Source: Isochrysis galbana
Taxonomy: Eukaryota > Haptophyta > Isochrysidales > Isochrysidaceae
Length of the DNA: 64,000 bases
NCBI GenBank assembly: GCA_018136815.1
Contig: CM030939.1
Span: 3,217,419-3,281,418 of the forward strand
Reading direction: 5' to 3'
Below are positions 48,366 through 58,249 of the stretch, in pieces (position 1 is the first letter of the stretch; each line of letters begins with the position of its first letter). Below the pieces are notes generated by a model. It ran no database searches, was not told the origin of the DNA, and saw nothing but the letters and a program-made list of their open reading frames with translations. The translations under genes were made by a program, and so were the position numbers.

Positions 48366-51300
48366 CCTCCCCACCGCCCGCACCTGACTTTCAGGAACCT
48401 GACTCTGAAGGCGAAGATCAACAAATGGATTCAGACGCCACCTACGAACTGTCGTTCCACCAGACGGGCGACCTTGTCCTCCACGACACGACGGTCTATG
48501 CGGCCATCGTCGAGCTTCTCCTAGAGCTTGAGGGCGTCGACCCTGAGCCTGACTTTTGGGCCCGCTCAGCCAGGGGCCCGTGGCATATCGCCGTCAACGA
48601 AGACTGCGCTCAACAATTCCAAGCCCGCTACGGACTCCAGACTACAATCCGCGTCCACCAAGTCGACGTAGCGATTCAAATCAAGATAGAATCCATCGAG
48701 AACAAACTCAACAAAAAAGGCACCTCGAACCGCAAGGCGCTCTACGAGGCCCTCCAAGACGTAGCAGCGCACTTCGTGGTAGAAGCGGACGGGCTGGCGC
48801 AAGCCTCGAAAATCACCCTAAGCACACTCGTCAAAGCCGTCGAAAAAGAAGGCCTAACGTTCCTTAAAGGAAACCGCGAACGCATGAAGCTGGAAGGTGA
48901 GTCGGGCACCTTTGTGTCCAAGGTGGCTCACTCCACGCGCTGGCACCTTTACGTCGCAGCAACCCAAGGGTCCTTCCTCACAAGCAACTTCCCGCGCAAA
49001 CTCCTACTCAATGTCGACAACACGGTCATCCCGGTGAACTACGCCGTACGCGCGTGTAAGGCGCTGGAGATGCCCCAAGGACTCCAATCCCAACACAAAC
49101 TGATGATACATGGTAGTCTCAGGGGCTGCAAAGGATGGCGCCCGGAGGTCGCGCGCAACCTCCAGCCGGCACATCGGCGCTGCCTCTGCGACGCAGAGGC
49201 GGCCAAACGCAAGGCACGCACCGAAGCGTGGAAGCTCGCACCTCGTCCCAAGTCGGTACGCGAGGCACTCGGCAAAGACCCTCCGAAAACATGCGCGCGC
49301 TTCACGCAAGGTCTGTGCCTCCGCAACAAACGCGGAGTCCGATGCAATCTATCGCACGAAGTTCCCGGAGCATGGATCGACAATAAGTGCACGATCCGCT
49401 GCCATCTCCACCCGCACAAAAAGATCCCGGGCGTCTGCCTGAACGGCCCGGCTTGCCTCTTCCTCCACCCAGAGTACGCTCCTACCTCGGCGCGCGCCTA
49501 CGCGCTGGCGGCGAGGCGCCGGATAATGCGCATGACTAAAGGAAGATCCCCCCCCCGCCCCAGGCTTACCTTCGACTCCACCCTTGGATACCCAGGTGAG
49601 GGACCTGTCGCAATCGCGACCTACAACCTCAACGGCACTAAAGGCGGCAGATTAGCCGCAGTGCTGTCGCAAGCGCGGAAGGCGAAGATAGACATACTAG
49701 CGCTCCAAGAACTTCATGCATATGAAGATGGGACGCACCTCCGGGCGCACAGAACAGCCGCCCTGTTAGGGTGGTCGTGGTTTGCCGCCCCAGGAGAGCT
49801 GAGGGACCCTGCCGGCGGCGTCGCTGTGGCGATCAGAGATGGAGCCGGCAGGATAACCGTCAGACCGGACACAATGGAAATCATACTAGAGGGTAGATGC
49901 GTATCAATAGAAATTAACATCGATGAGATAAAATACCGCGTGATATCTATGTACCTTAGCGCGGCATCCGGCCCCCGAGAAGGACAAATAGCGAGAATAC
50001 ATAAAAAACTAGCCACGCTTGACGCAACCCCGACCCTGATCGGGGGCGACTTTAACTGCGTCGAAGACAATCAAAATGATACCCGGAGTACGGGAGACAC
50101 GACGTACCAAAACACACACGGGGCAAAATGGAAGACAGTGGCTAAAAGCCATGGGCTCCGCGACGTACACCACACGATGCAACTGGGCCCAAACATGGGA
50201 TACACGAGAATGTCGGCCACGATCCACACGAGAATAGACAGAATATACCACAGCATCGACTCGGACACCTTCCAGTGGCAGAAACACGGTCCGAGCCCAG
50301 ATCTATTCTCGGGCAAAGCCGCGTCGGACCACCTCCCGGTCCTCGCGACCTTTGAAACTCCGAGCTACAGGTCAGGGCGCCGCTTTGACGCACCGATAGA
50401 CCTAGAGATCATCCACGAGAAAGGAGCGAAGAACACAGTAGAAATACTACTACGAAACGCCATGCGAAAGATGGACGAAGGGGAGGACCCGGAAACCGTG
50501 TGGGAAAACACGAAGAGACACATAGCCACATTCCTAAGAGAAGAGACAGGGGCTAGAGCGCAACCCTCAATACAATCTGCTTTGGAACTGAAAGCTGCGA
50601 GGCTGAACATACAGCTAGCAAAACAAGGACCGAACGAAAAACTAACGCGGGACATAGCCCAAACCCATAAAGAGATAGCAGAAGCCCGCAGCAGAATCCC
50701 GCTAAAGAGGCTCCCGCTCCACCGCCAGCTCCAACGCGAGGACCTACACTCCAAAGAATTCTTCGAACAACTCAAGACCCGAAAATGGAAGGCCAACGTC
50801 ACCGAACTATTCAGAACCAGGAACTGGGACCAGCCAGTTCACTCGGAACACGAAACCGCAACCTCGGACTACGATATCAGAAGAGAGTTCCGGAGATACT
50901 ACGTATGGCTATACTCCCCCAAAGAGGCCCACAGGGTCCCAGACCTTGAGAACGCACTGACGGACCGCCCTCTAAGCGACCTGGATAAATGTCGCATAGA
51001 GGGGCGCATCGATGTCGAAGAAACGAGACAGGCCATCAGAAGCCTTGGCTCCGGCAAGAGTGCGGGACCGGATGGACTACCGGCAGAAGTATACAAGGCG
51101 CACGACGAGCTAGCGGCACCAATATTGACTAAATTGTATAACCTAGCACTAGACAAGGGGACACTTGCGTACACGATGCGGGAAGGAGACATAATCCTAC
51201 TATATAAAAAGGGAGATGCGCGAGACCCGCGAAACTACAGACCGATCACACTACTACAAAGCGACTACAAGATCCTAGCCAAAATATTAACCAATAGGTT

Positions 51301-52783
51301 AAGCAAAGTAATAGGCAGGATAATATCGGAAAACCAACTGGGGTTCGTGCCGAGACGGCTCATCAGCGAGGCCACGCACCTGCTTCAACTCACGAGAGCA
51401 TACCTGGACGAAACCGGAGAACCAGGCTTGATACTAGCCCTAGACTGGGAAAAAGCATTTGATAGAGTCAGCTGGGAGTTCTATCATCTGGCCCTTAAAT
51501 TACTCAACTTCGGCCCGAACTTCCAATCCCTAGCCAAAGCGCTCACGAGCGAAAACGCCCGACCCGTTAGAACAATAAAACCCAACGGGGGAAGAAGCTA
51601 CCCCTTCACCGTGGGGAGCGGCATGCCACAGGGATGTCCGCTCTCCCCGCTCACCTTCCTCCTTACCACGGAGGCGCTCACCCGAGCCATAAACAAAGAC
51701 GACGACATAGAGGGAGTAGACCTCAATGGATACAAACTAAAAATCAGCCAATTCGCGGACGACACAGCGCTGATAGCCCGAGACTATAAAAGTATTAAAA
51801 AATCCCTGCACTGGGTGAAACTGCACGAGAAAGCCACAGGGGGGAAGACAAATGAGAGCAAATTTCAAGGACTCCGAATGGGAGCGCAAAGGGCCCGCAA
51901 AACCCCGTGGGACATGCGGAGATACAACTGGATAAACAACGACGAATACCTAACGATCCTAGGCGTCCCCCTAGGAGCGCCAGAGGCGCTCAAACCCTTT
52001 TGGACGAAGCTAGCGGACAAAGTTGACGAAAAAGTAGCCAAACTAAGACCGGCCACCGCATACATGACGATATTCGGGAGAACAAACATAGTCAACTTCA
52101 TGATATACGATACACCCAGGTACTGGATACAAACATTAGCCGCCCCAAAATGGTTTCACAAGCGGATCCAAAGGGCAGCAGACGCTGTCCTATGGACAAG
52201 CCCACACACTGGACAGCAACGCAAGTGGATTAAATACCCGCACTACGCCACGGCCCACGATAGAAGCTCAGCCAGGACGATGGGACTGGGGCTCCTACAC
52301 TGGCCGGCCCATGTCAAAGCCCTCCAGGCTAAATGGATCCTAAACTACTTAAACGCGAGGAAAGCGATCTGGAAACACGCGCTGGACGCTTGGTTCTGCC
52401 GGACCGGACTAGGGAGAGGCGCAGTCCTCTCCAAAACCCCAACGAAAACACTCACGAGAAGCCTTAGGGGCAACCCGGCCCTCCCGACCTTTTGGAAGGA
52501 GGCCCTCGAAAACTTCAGAGAATTAGATATACAACCATCATTCCTCACACGCGAAGGCGCGCTCTCACAGCCTCTATGGCACAACCTACACTCCCCCCCC
52601 CCGCGATACGAGCCCCCTGGGCGCGATTGTGGGAGACCCTCCACACAAACGTGGTGCACAACGTCTTCAAAGACGACGCCTTTACGACGCCCTATAGCAG
52701 GGAAGAGTGCTCGGCCTATGTCGACCACCTCCCGGAGGCCTTCGTGCACGAGGGCCGCACAATACACAAAAAAGACTTCCTAG
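48053..52783 (+). CDS. LINE-A main ORF: CCCH region, endonuclease, reverse transcriptase
   Basis: The open frame is 48023-52783; the first ATG is 48053. A conserved helical segment (about 48540-48930) is shared with LINE-C. A Cys/His cluster at about 49287-49480 (CARFTQGLCLRNKRGVRCNLSH, CTIRCHLH, CLNGPACLFLH) looks like CCCH-type zinc fingers. The APE-like endonuclease follows from TYNLNG (about 49618) through LQELHAYE and GGDFN to SDHLPVL (about 50330). The RT has NYRPITLLQSDYKIL, ALDWEKAFDRV, GMPQGCPLSPL and FADD (51752-51763). Past the C10 run the family continues in the next frame; codons after about 52600 here are spurious. Confidence 0.88.
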   Translation: MLASPMGGSRLQATEEQHHADKTDAPMGMPYGRGPSHPGQGRAASAARLKAGWPSWAQHIDKHQHLKCAYTTLSTQRETDRHDAQTPRTNNTPPTPHHPLPATLTSPPPAPDFQEPDSEGEDQQMDSDATYELSFHQTGDLVLHDTTVYAAIVELLLELEGVDPEPDFWARSARGPWHIAVNEDCAQQFQARYGLQTTIRVHQVDVAIQIKIESIENKLNKKGTSNRKALYEALQDVAAHFVVEADGLAQASKITLSTLVKAVEKEGLTFLKGNRERMKLEGESGTFVSKVAHSTRWHLYVAATQGSFLTSNFPRKLLLNVDNTVIPVNYAVRACKALEMPQGLQSQHKLMIHGSLRGCKGWRPEVARNLQPAHRRCLCDAEAAKRKARTEAWKLAPRPKSVREALGKDPPKTCARFTQGLCLRNKRGVRCNLSHEVPGAWIDNKCTIRCHLHPHKKIPGVCLNGPACLFLHPEYAPTSARAYALAARRRIMRMTKGRSPPRPRLTFDSTLGYPGEGPVAIATYNLNGTKGGRLAAVLSQARKAKIDILALQELHAYEDGTHLRAHRTAALLGWSWFAAPGELRDPAGGVAVAIRDGAGRITVRPDTMEIILEGRCVSIEINIDEIKYRVISMYLSAASGPREGQIARIHKKLATLDATPTLIGGDFNCVEDNQNDTRSTGDTTYQNTHGAKWKTVAKSHGLRDVHHTMQLGPNMGYTRMSATIHTRIDRIYHSIDSDTFQWQKHGPSPDLFSGKAASDHLPVLATFETPSYRSGRRFDAPIDLEIIHEKGAKNTVEILLRNAMRKMDEGEDPETVWENTKRHIATFLREETGARAQPSIQSALELKAARLNIQLAKQGPNEKLTRDIAQTHKEIAEARSRIPLKRLPLHRQLQREDLHSKEFFEQLKTRKWKANVTELFRTRNWDQPVHSEHETATSDYDIRREFRRYYVWLYSPKEAHRVPDLENALTDRPLSDLDKCRIEGRIDVEETRQAIRSLGSGKSAGPDGLPAEVYKAHDELAAPILTKLYNLALDKGTLAYTMREGDIILLYKKGDARDPRNYRPITLLQSDYKILAKILTNRLSKVIGRIISENQLGFVPRRLISEATHLLQLTRAYLDETGEPGLILALDWEKAFDRVSWEFYHLALKLLNFGPNFQSLAKALTSENARPVRTIKPNGGRSYPFTVGSGMPQGCPLSPLTFLLTTEALTRAINKDDDIEGVDLNGYKLKISQFADDTALIARDYKSIKKSLHWVKLHEKATGGKTNESKFQGLRMGAQRARKTPWDMRRYNWINNDEYLTILGVPLGAPEALKPFWTKLADKVDEKVAKLRPATAYMTIFGRTNIVNFMIYDTPRYWIQTLAAPKWFHKRIQRAADAVLWTSPHTGQQRKWIKYPHYATAHDRSSARTMGLGLLHWPAHVKALQAKWILNYLNARKAIWKHALDAWFCRTGLGRGAVLSKTPTKTLTRSLRGNPALPTFWKEALENFRELDIQPSFLTREGALSQPLWHNLHSPPPRYEPPGRDCGRPSTQTWCTTSSKTTPLRRPIAGKSARPMSTTSRRPSCTRAAQYTKKTS

Positions 52784-53898
52784 GATCATGGGACGTCGTA
52801 GTCGACCAAGCGCGGCGTATAATCGAAAGGTCGACGGAACGCCCACCGCCCGACCCCAAAGCCGGGAACCGCCACACAAGCGACAACCCTCCCCACGAGG
52901 AGGGAAAAACGGAAACCGGAGAGATCAGGGTCTCAGACGACGAGAGATATATCAGAAAACTCAATAACATATGGCTCCACACCGACATAGATTATCTCGG
53001 AGAAGCTTCCGACACCGGCGGAGTGGTAAACACCGGGGAAGCCCAACGTTACCACCTCCCGGCTCGATGGGAGAACGGATACAAGGGACCAAAATACATG
53101 GAATACCCGCTGGCTGACGAATACGCCATTCGCAAAGGAAAAATCGCGCTCGACGCGATTACGGTTCCCGACATCACCAAAGAAGCGCTCAAAAAGATGC
53201 GCCCTAACGCGCCACAACCAGCAAGAGAGGCATGGGCGAAACGACTCGACATCACGAAAGAAGACTGGAGGCACATAGCCAAGCTATACACCCTGCCGCT
53301 GTTGAAACACACAGACAAACACCCACACTTCAAGCACATCACTCATAGGAGGATAGGCACCAGAAATAGATTTAGGACCAGCCCATCGGAAACTTGCAGG
53401 CTGTGCAACCGTTACCGGGAGGACTCATGCCACCTAGCGTGGTGCCCCGCGACGAGGAAAATCTTTGACGCCATAGATGCAATCGCCGACTATACCCCGG
53501 ACGCAAACAGGCCAAGAAAGCAGAAAACAAAGGATAGGCTATTTGCATACCCGAACGCGACCACCCCCGACAGCCTAAAAGCTCTATACATAATAGCTTG
53601 GAGATACATAATAAGAGACTTTTACAGAGTGGAATTCGAGTCATACGAGTATCACTACATACCTACTCTAGAATCCACACTGACAAGGTTCACTATCCTG
53701 GTGAGAGGACTTGCCCGACTAGACGCCCATCGCCTAGTGCGCACCCGCACGGCGGCCCGGGGCAGAAAACCTAAAATTAAAAAACCGTCAGAGCTCAGCA
53801 CACCCATATTCACAGAAGACGACAAGGGCAAGCTCCAGATGAACGACAACCTCGGCCTCGTGGCGACAGCACTCGGCCTCGCCGAAAGACTCGCCTGA
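52603..53898 (+). CDS. LINE-A C-terminal part (after frameshift)
   Basis: Continues LINE-A polyprotein homology from PAIRAPWARLWETL onward in the frame ending at 53898. It contains PLADEY, HFKHITHRRIGTRNRF, the knuckle C-x2-C-x8-H-x3-C (CRLCNRYREDSCHLAWC, about 53395-53445), WRYIIRDFYR and the conserved YIPTLESTLTRFTILVRGL end. There is no ATG of its own at the join; it depends on frameshifting or is a product of a homopolymer change. The same knuckle is in LINE-B. Confidence 0.8.
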   Translation, partial: AIRAPWARLWETLHTNVVHNVFKDDAFTTPYSREECSAYVDHLPEAFVHEGRTIHKKDFLGSWDVVVDQARRIIERSTERPPPDPKAGNRHTSDNPPHEEGKTETGEIRVSDDERYIRKLNNIWLHTDIDYLGEASDTGGVVNTGEAQRYHLPARWENGYKGPKYMEYPLADEYAIRKGKIALDAITVPDITKEALKKMRPNAPQPAREAWAKRLDITKEDWRHIAKLYTLPLLKHTDKHPHFKHITHRRIGTRNRFRTSPSETCRLCNRYREDSCHLAWCPATRKIFDAIDAIADYTPDANRPRKQKTKDRLFAYPNATTPDSLKALYIIAWRYIIRDFYRVEFESYEYHYIPTLESTLTRFTILVRGLARLDAHRLVRTRTAARGRKPKIKKPSELSTPIFTEDDKGKLQMNDNLGLVATALGLAERLA

Positions 53899-54247
53899 GG
53901 CCGGAACACATCTCCCCCCCCCCCCCCGGACAAAACACACGCGAAAACGACAACGCGACAAGCGAAAGACAACTCACCATCGACGAGACAACAGTGTCCG
54001 CAAGACAGTTTCAGCTGGCCACCCGGAGGCACAGGAGGAAGGAGAGAACAGAACACCGGGGGCCGGTACACCCCGCCCGCCCCCCCCCCCCCCGCAACCT
54101 GGGCCCCTAAGTAGAGCACGAGGGGAGTCGCCGCAAGGCGGGAAGTGAGGGAGAGGAAGGGAAAATGGGCGTGGCTACAGTAGTTAAACCCATGGCCACG
54201 CGCGAGGCGAGAATTTTAAAAGTTTTTTTTTCCCTCCCTCCCTTAGG

Positions 54248-54970
54248 AGTACCCATTGTCCGGCTGTGCGTGTGCCTATAGGCTATAGGAGAATTAAGAT
54301 TATCCCAGATGGCATTTCTCACTCACTCGGCTATGAGAGAGGGAGCACAGGTGGTGTGAATGTGTGATTACTTCATTATAGTCTGCGGGAGGAGGGCCAC
54401 AAAAAGGTAAAAAAAACTTTGTGAGTAGACTGGCGAAAAAGGGGAGCGGGCTAGATGAAGAAGGTCCCCGTCCACTTTCTATTCATTCTTCTTTGTCCGG
54501 ACGGAGAGGACGAGCGAGCCGCCGCCGAGAGAAGCACCCACCACCCACCAAGAAAGAGACAGAGAGATCTAAAGAAGTAGTAGAGTAGGAGAAAAGCTCC
54601 TACGAGAGAGGGAGGGAGAGAGGGACATCTCAAGGAGAGAGGGAGAGAGAGAGTGTATATGTCATTATGTCATTGTATTTTTCATGTGTGGGAACTTCTT
54701 GCCCTCCACCCTCTCTTCTCTTCTCATTTCGGCGGAGGTTTTTCTCATGTTGACCGGTGCCACCGCCACTCGCGTCGACTGCCGACCCCTTTCCCCGCGC
54801 GTCCCTGCTGCCGCTCCCCCTCTCTCCTTCCGCTCGCACCTCCCTCTCTCCCTCCCTCTGAACCCCCCCCCCCCCCCCCCCCCCCCACCGCCTCTCTTCC
54901 CCGCCTTCTCTCCCCCCCCTCTCTTCCACCACCACCCGCTTGCCCCCTTCCCCGCCCCTCGCATCTGCCG
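54248..54970. other. Upstream region of the DnaJ-DENN-MORN gene
   Basis: About 700 bp between LINE-A and the gene. A GA-rich stretch (54600-54652) and a pyrimidine block with a C20-type run (about 54865-54886) lie directly upstream of the ATG. The open frame runs through the pyrimidine block but is low-complexity. The LINE-A insertion may have displaced distal promoter DNA. Confidence 0.5.
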
Positions 54971-57900
54971 ATGCCCGATGACCCATACGCTGTGCTGGGC
55001 GTGAGCCGTGGCGCCACTGCAAAAGAGATCCGTACAGCGTACCGCGACAAGTGCCTGCTGCTCCACCCAGACCGCCGATCCTCCACATCGCCTGCCGCAT
55101 TTCAGGCACTGCAGGCCGCGTGGGAGACTCTCCGTGACGATCAGAGCCGCAGGCTCCACGATCGCAAGGCGTATCACACGCCGCAGCAACGGAGGCCAAG
55201 GTATGAGCGAGAGCTGGACGAGACGCTCACAACACAGACGGGAACCACACGTCGACCGCCCTCGCAGACCTCCTGCGCCGTCCCCGTTGTCGGAGTTGGC
55301 ACTGTGGGAAGCGGAGGCAGCGGCGAATCCGCCTTCCACCTGCCCGTAGGCTCCGACTCATGCGTGCTGAAGCTGCATCCGTGCAAAGCTTTTGGTGGAT
55401 TGCCTGGTCACATTCAAGCGGAACTGCTTGCCCGCCTTGCGGAAACCGCTCTTCCGCCCGGGGCTGTGCCTCCAGCTCGACCGTGTTTCCGCGAGACTAC
55501 TCCTGCTGTCGAAGGCGCTCTCTTGGAGGTTGTTGGCTTCACTTATTTCACGTTGGTGGTAGAGGCAAGACGCGTTGAGGACACGAGGGCAGCGGACAAG
55601 ACTGCAACACATGAGGGCAGCTCAGATGCACGGCAGCTCTTCTACGGAGTCTCGTGCCTCGTGCGCGATGGCACTGCGTCCTCGAGTTCCGCGGCCGGCA
55701 GCTCACGACTCGAGACTGCTGGTGTAGACAAGGGCGAGGGGAATGGGGCAAGATCCTCCGAGGTGGGCGCAGTGTTTGCGTTGAGTAGCCTTCCTCTTCA
55801 TGCCCTGCTCCTAGAGAGGCTGCACGGATTTTGTGAAGGTCTGCAGACGTCGCGACCCCCACGCGCAAAGGCAGATTCGGAGCAGGGGGCCGCTGACGGC
55901 GCATTGCCTGACCATGCTAAACGAGAGCACTGTGACGTGCCACGCCGAAGGGGAGCCTCTGCGGTAACTCACAATGAGCTCGCCTCACTCTCGGGGTTGC
56001 TTGGCAGTCCTTCGGCCCTCGGGGAGCCTAGCATGCTCCCCGAATTGCTGCTGATGGGCGACCATTTTGACCCCTTGCCGCTTCTGCTTGCGGGTGGCGG
56101 AGAAGTGCTTCTACGCACCTTGAAGCTTCTTTTCTTGGAGCCTCGTCTCCTAGTGCAGACCGTCCATGCCAAGGCGGGCGGGTGGCGGCGCCAACGCATG
56201 ACCAATCCGTCTCATCAAGTGAGTCCCGAGGCAGGCCGCACCATGGCACAACCGCTTGATCATGGAGCCGGCACGGCCTCTGCCCCCCTGCAACACGATA
56301 CTATGGGCTACATAGGCTCGCCGCTCGCGGCGGCGGCTGAGGCTTCTGCTGCGGCTGCAGCAGCACTAGCCGCCGCCTCCGGCTCCATCTCTCCAGCACC
56401 TCCCTCTCAACACGAACCACCATCTCCACACTTAGCGAGCTCCGTCGTGCTCTGCATAGCCTCGTTGCTCCCCAATGGGTTACTATCACTCCAGCCGCCG
56501 CCGCCATTGCAGCCCATCGAAGAGCACCTGTGCACACCGTGCGCGCTGGGGAAGGGAATGCTTTTGCTGCCTTCTGTCTCCCATTGGGACGTCTTTCGAT
56601 TGCTCCCACATGGTCCTCAAACCAACACGGAGAGCTCCACATGTGGCGAGCGAGGCGCAAATATTGGCTGGCTGGCAGGAGCACCGGACGAAGCAAGCGG
56701 ACGTCGGCTGGCTCCACTCGCCCAGGCTATCCTTGAGGTTCGATTCAACGCCTCCACTGCAGGAGAGCCGTGTGCCGAGGGTTGCGGCCTACATAGTTTG
56801 AATCTGTCGATCAATGACCCCGCACTGCGTTCGGCATCTCGTCTTACAGCCAGCGAGGCGGCGCTTGCTTCACGGCTTGAGGCCGCGTGCCGAGATGGTA
56901 TATCCAACGGAGCGAATTGTAACTGGGAGGGATCTGGTGGCTGGGTACGCGCCCAGCTACATGCACATTTTGCGGAATTTGGAAGGGAAGCAGCGGCCAA
57001 CGTGCTGATGGGGAACGCAGCTATGCTTTCTGCAGCCTATGGCAGCGCGTTTGTGCGTTATTGGGCGCGCACCTTCAACTTTGCGGACTGGGCGACGGCC
57101 GCGGGCGTCCATGGCGCCGCGAGGCTATGGCGCGCGCGGCTGGATTCCGAGAGGGCGGCCACGACTTTGCGCTCTGGGCGAACAGCGTCGCTCGGGGACG
57201 CTGGTCAAGGGTCAGGTCCAACTGTGGGAGCACGTGAGGTTGGGGGCAGGCTGATGCGCTGGTTTCGGAATAGCAGTCTGCCGTCGTCGGATTCATCATT
57301 TGGCGCCCATGGAAACACTGATGATCCGTCCGATGTGGTGGACAACCGTGAGCCGGACACTGGCGCCGCCGGCGTAGTCGTGCGCGACGGCGACGGTGTG
57401 GACGCTGAGTTAAGCTGTTCTTGCAACGGTGAGCATGATGGCGATGGGGAGGCCAACGGAAGTCGTCGGTTTGCAGGTGGTACCTATGCCGGCGGCACTA
57501 CTCGACGTGGAGAACGCCAGGGTCCTGGAGTGTGGTGGTCTGCGGACAAGCAGCTCGCGTATCTAGGCGAATGGCTTCGCGGGGTGCCCCACGGCGATGG
57601 CGCGGAGGTTTCCCGGCATTCAGCTTGTGGGCCAGTGGCTGAAGTCTATGTTGGTGCTTGGGCACATGGCGAGCGCCATGGTTGGGGACGCGGACTCAGC
57701 TTGGAACGCTGCCAGTGCTACACCGGCGAGTGGGTGGCTGGAGAAAGAGAAGGTGAAGGCATCGAGCTAAGTTGGGTCCAAGGCGACAAGATACACGACG
57801 TCGACGTGGCTTCTGCCCGTATGCCGGGCTCCGGACCAGCGGACAACGATATTGGAGTCGGTCGGGAACGCCTCGAATATTACGAGGGCTCATGGCGAGC

Positions 57901-58249
57901 AGGCTTGCGAAGTGGATTTGGAGTGAGCGTGCACGTGGGCCGCGAGAAGTACGAGGGCGAGTGGAGCAATGGCGAGCGATGCGGCGTTGGGCGTTGTATT
58001 TGGCCTGACGGCGTTTCTTATGCGGGCGAGTGGTTCGAGGACGAGCGGCATGGTGCTGGCACCCTCGCCAACGCCTCCGGGGAGCGCATCGTCGGTTGGT
58101 GGGCTAAGGGAGAGCTTGTCTCCGATTTTGAGGGAGACAAGCATCTCGATGCGGATGCTCAAGTTCATGGGGAAGATCGGTCGCAGATAGAGCTTGGGCA
58201 GCGTCGGCCGAAGATGGGGTTTCCATTGTCTGCCCGAGGCGCAGACTAG
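54971..58249 (+). CDS. DnaJ - DENN (AVL9-like) - MORN fusion protein
   Basis: 1092 aa, single exon, from ATG 54971, where the J-domain begins (MPDDPYAVLGVSRGATAKEI). HPD is at aa 32-34, so Hsp70 stimulation is possible. Aa ~115-720 resemble AVL9/DENND6-type DENN proteins: FTYFTLVVEARRV, LPLHALLLERLHGF, PLLLAGGGEVLLRTLKLLFLEPRLLV, LCIASLLPNGLLSL, a lipid-type DPALRSASRLT element, and NCNWEGSGGWVRAQLHAHF with FVRYWARTFNFADW, corresponding to the AVL9 GTGWEGGDEWIRAQF region. Aa ~827-1040 carry about six MORN repeats (YLGEWLRGVPHGDG, YTGEWVAGEREGEG, YYEGSWRAGLRSGFG, YEGEWSNGERCGVG, YAGEWFEDERHGAG). DENN proteins act as Rab exchange factors or adaptors in post-Golgi transport. The three-way architecture is one continuous frame, so it is not an assembly join of frames. 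Confidence 0.82.
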   Translation: MPDDPYAVLGVSRGATAKEIRTAYRDKCLLLHPDRRSSTSPAAFQALQAAWETLRDDQSRRLHDRKAYHTPQQRRPRYERELDETLTTQTGTTRRPPSQTSCAVPVVGVGTVGSGGSGESAFHLPVGSDSCVLKLHPCKAFGGLPGHIQAELLARLAETALPPGAVPPARPCFRETTPAVEGALLEVVGFTYFTLVVEARRVEDTRAADKTATHEGSSDARQLFYGVSCLVRDGTASSSSAAGSSRLETAGVDKGEGNGARSSEVGAVFALSSLPLHALLLERLHGFCEGLQTSRPPRAKADSEQGAADGALPDHAKREHCDVPRRRGASAVTHNELASLSGLLGSPSALGEPSMLPELLLMGDHFDPLPLLLAGGGEVLLRTLKLLFLEPRLLVQTVHAKAGGWRRQRMTNPSHQVSPEAGRTMAQPLDHGAGTASAPLQHDTMGYIGSPLAAAAEASAAAAAALAAASGSISPAPPSQHEPPSPHLASSVVLCIASLLPNGLLSLQPPPPLQPIEEHLCTPCALGKGMLLLPSVSHWDVFRLLPHGPQTNTESSTCGERGANIGWLAGAPDEASGRRLAPLAQAILEVRFNASTAGEPCAEGCGLHSLNLSINDPALRSASRLTASEAALASRLEAACRDGISNGANCNWEGSGGWVRAQLHAHFAEFGREAAANVLMGNAAMLSAAYGSAFVRYWARTFNFADWATAAGVHGAARLWRARLDSERAATTLRSGRTASLGDAGQGSGPTVGAREVGGRLMRWFRNSSLPSSDSSFGAHGNTDDPSDVVDNREPDTGAAGVVVRDGDGVDAELSCSCNGEHDGDGEANGSRRFAGGTYAGGTTRRGERQGPGVWWSADKQLAYLGEWLRGVPHGDGAEVSRHSACGPVAEVYVGAWAHGERHGWGRGLSLERCQCYTGEWVAGEREGEGIELSWVQGDKIHDVDVASARMPGSGPADNDIGVGRERLEYYEGSWRAGLRSGFGVSVHVGREKYEGEWSNGERCGVGRCIWPDGVSYAGEWFEDERHGAGTLANASGERIVGWWAKGELVSDFEGDKHLDADAQVHGEDRSQIELGQRRPKMGFPLSARGAD

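Larger units (their letters stand above)
47850..54230 (+). mobile_element. LINE-A: near full-length non-LTR retrotransposon with 17-bp TSD
   Basis: Flanked by perfect TCCCTCCCTCCCTTAGG (47833-47849 and 54231-54247). It starts directly with a hairpin (CAACTA...TAGTTG, 47850-47867) six bases before ATG 47874, and ends GGCGAGAATTTTAAAAG followed by nine T. The order is: N-terminal basic region, CCCH-like Cys cluster, APE-type endonuclease, reverse transcriptase, and C-terminal knuckle. The reading frame is broken near 48000 and at a C10 run (52593-52602), so it is dead or mis-sequenced at these two points. Length is 6.38 kb. Confidence 0.92.
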
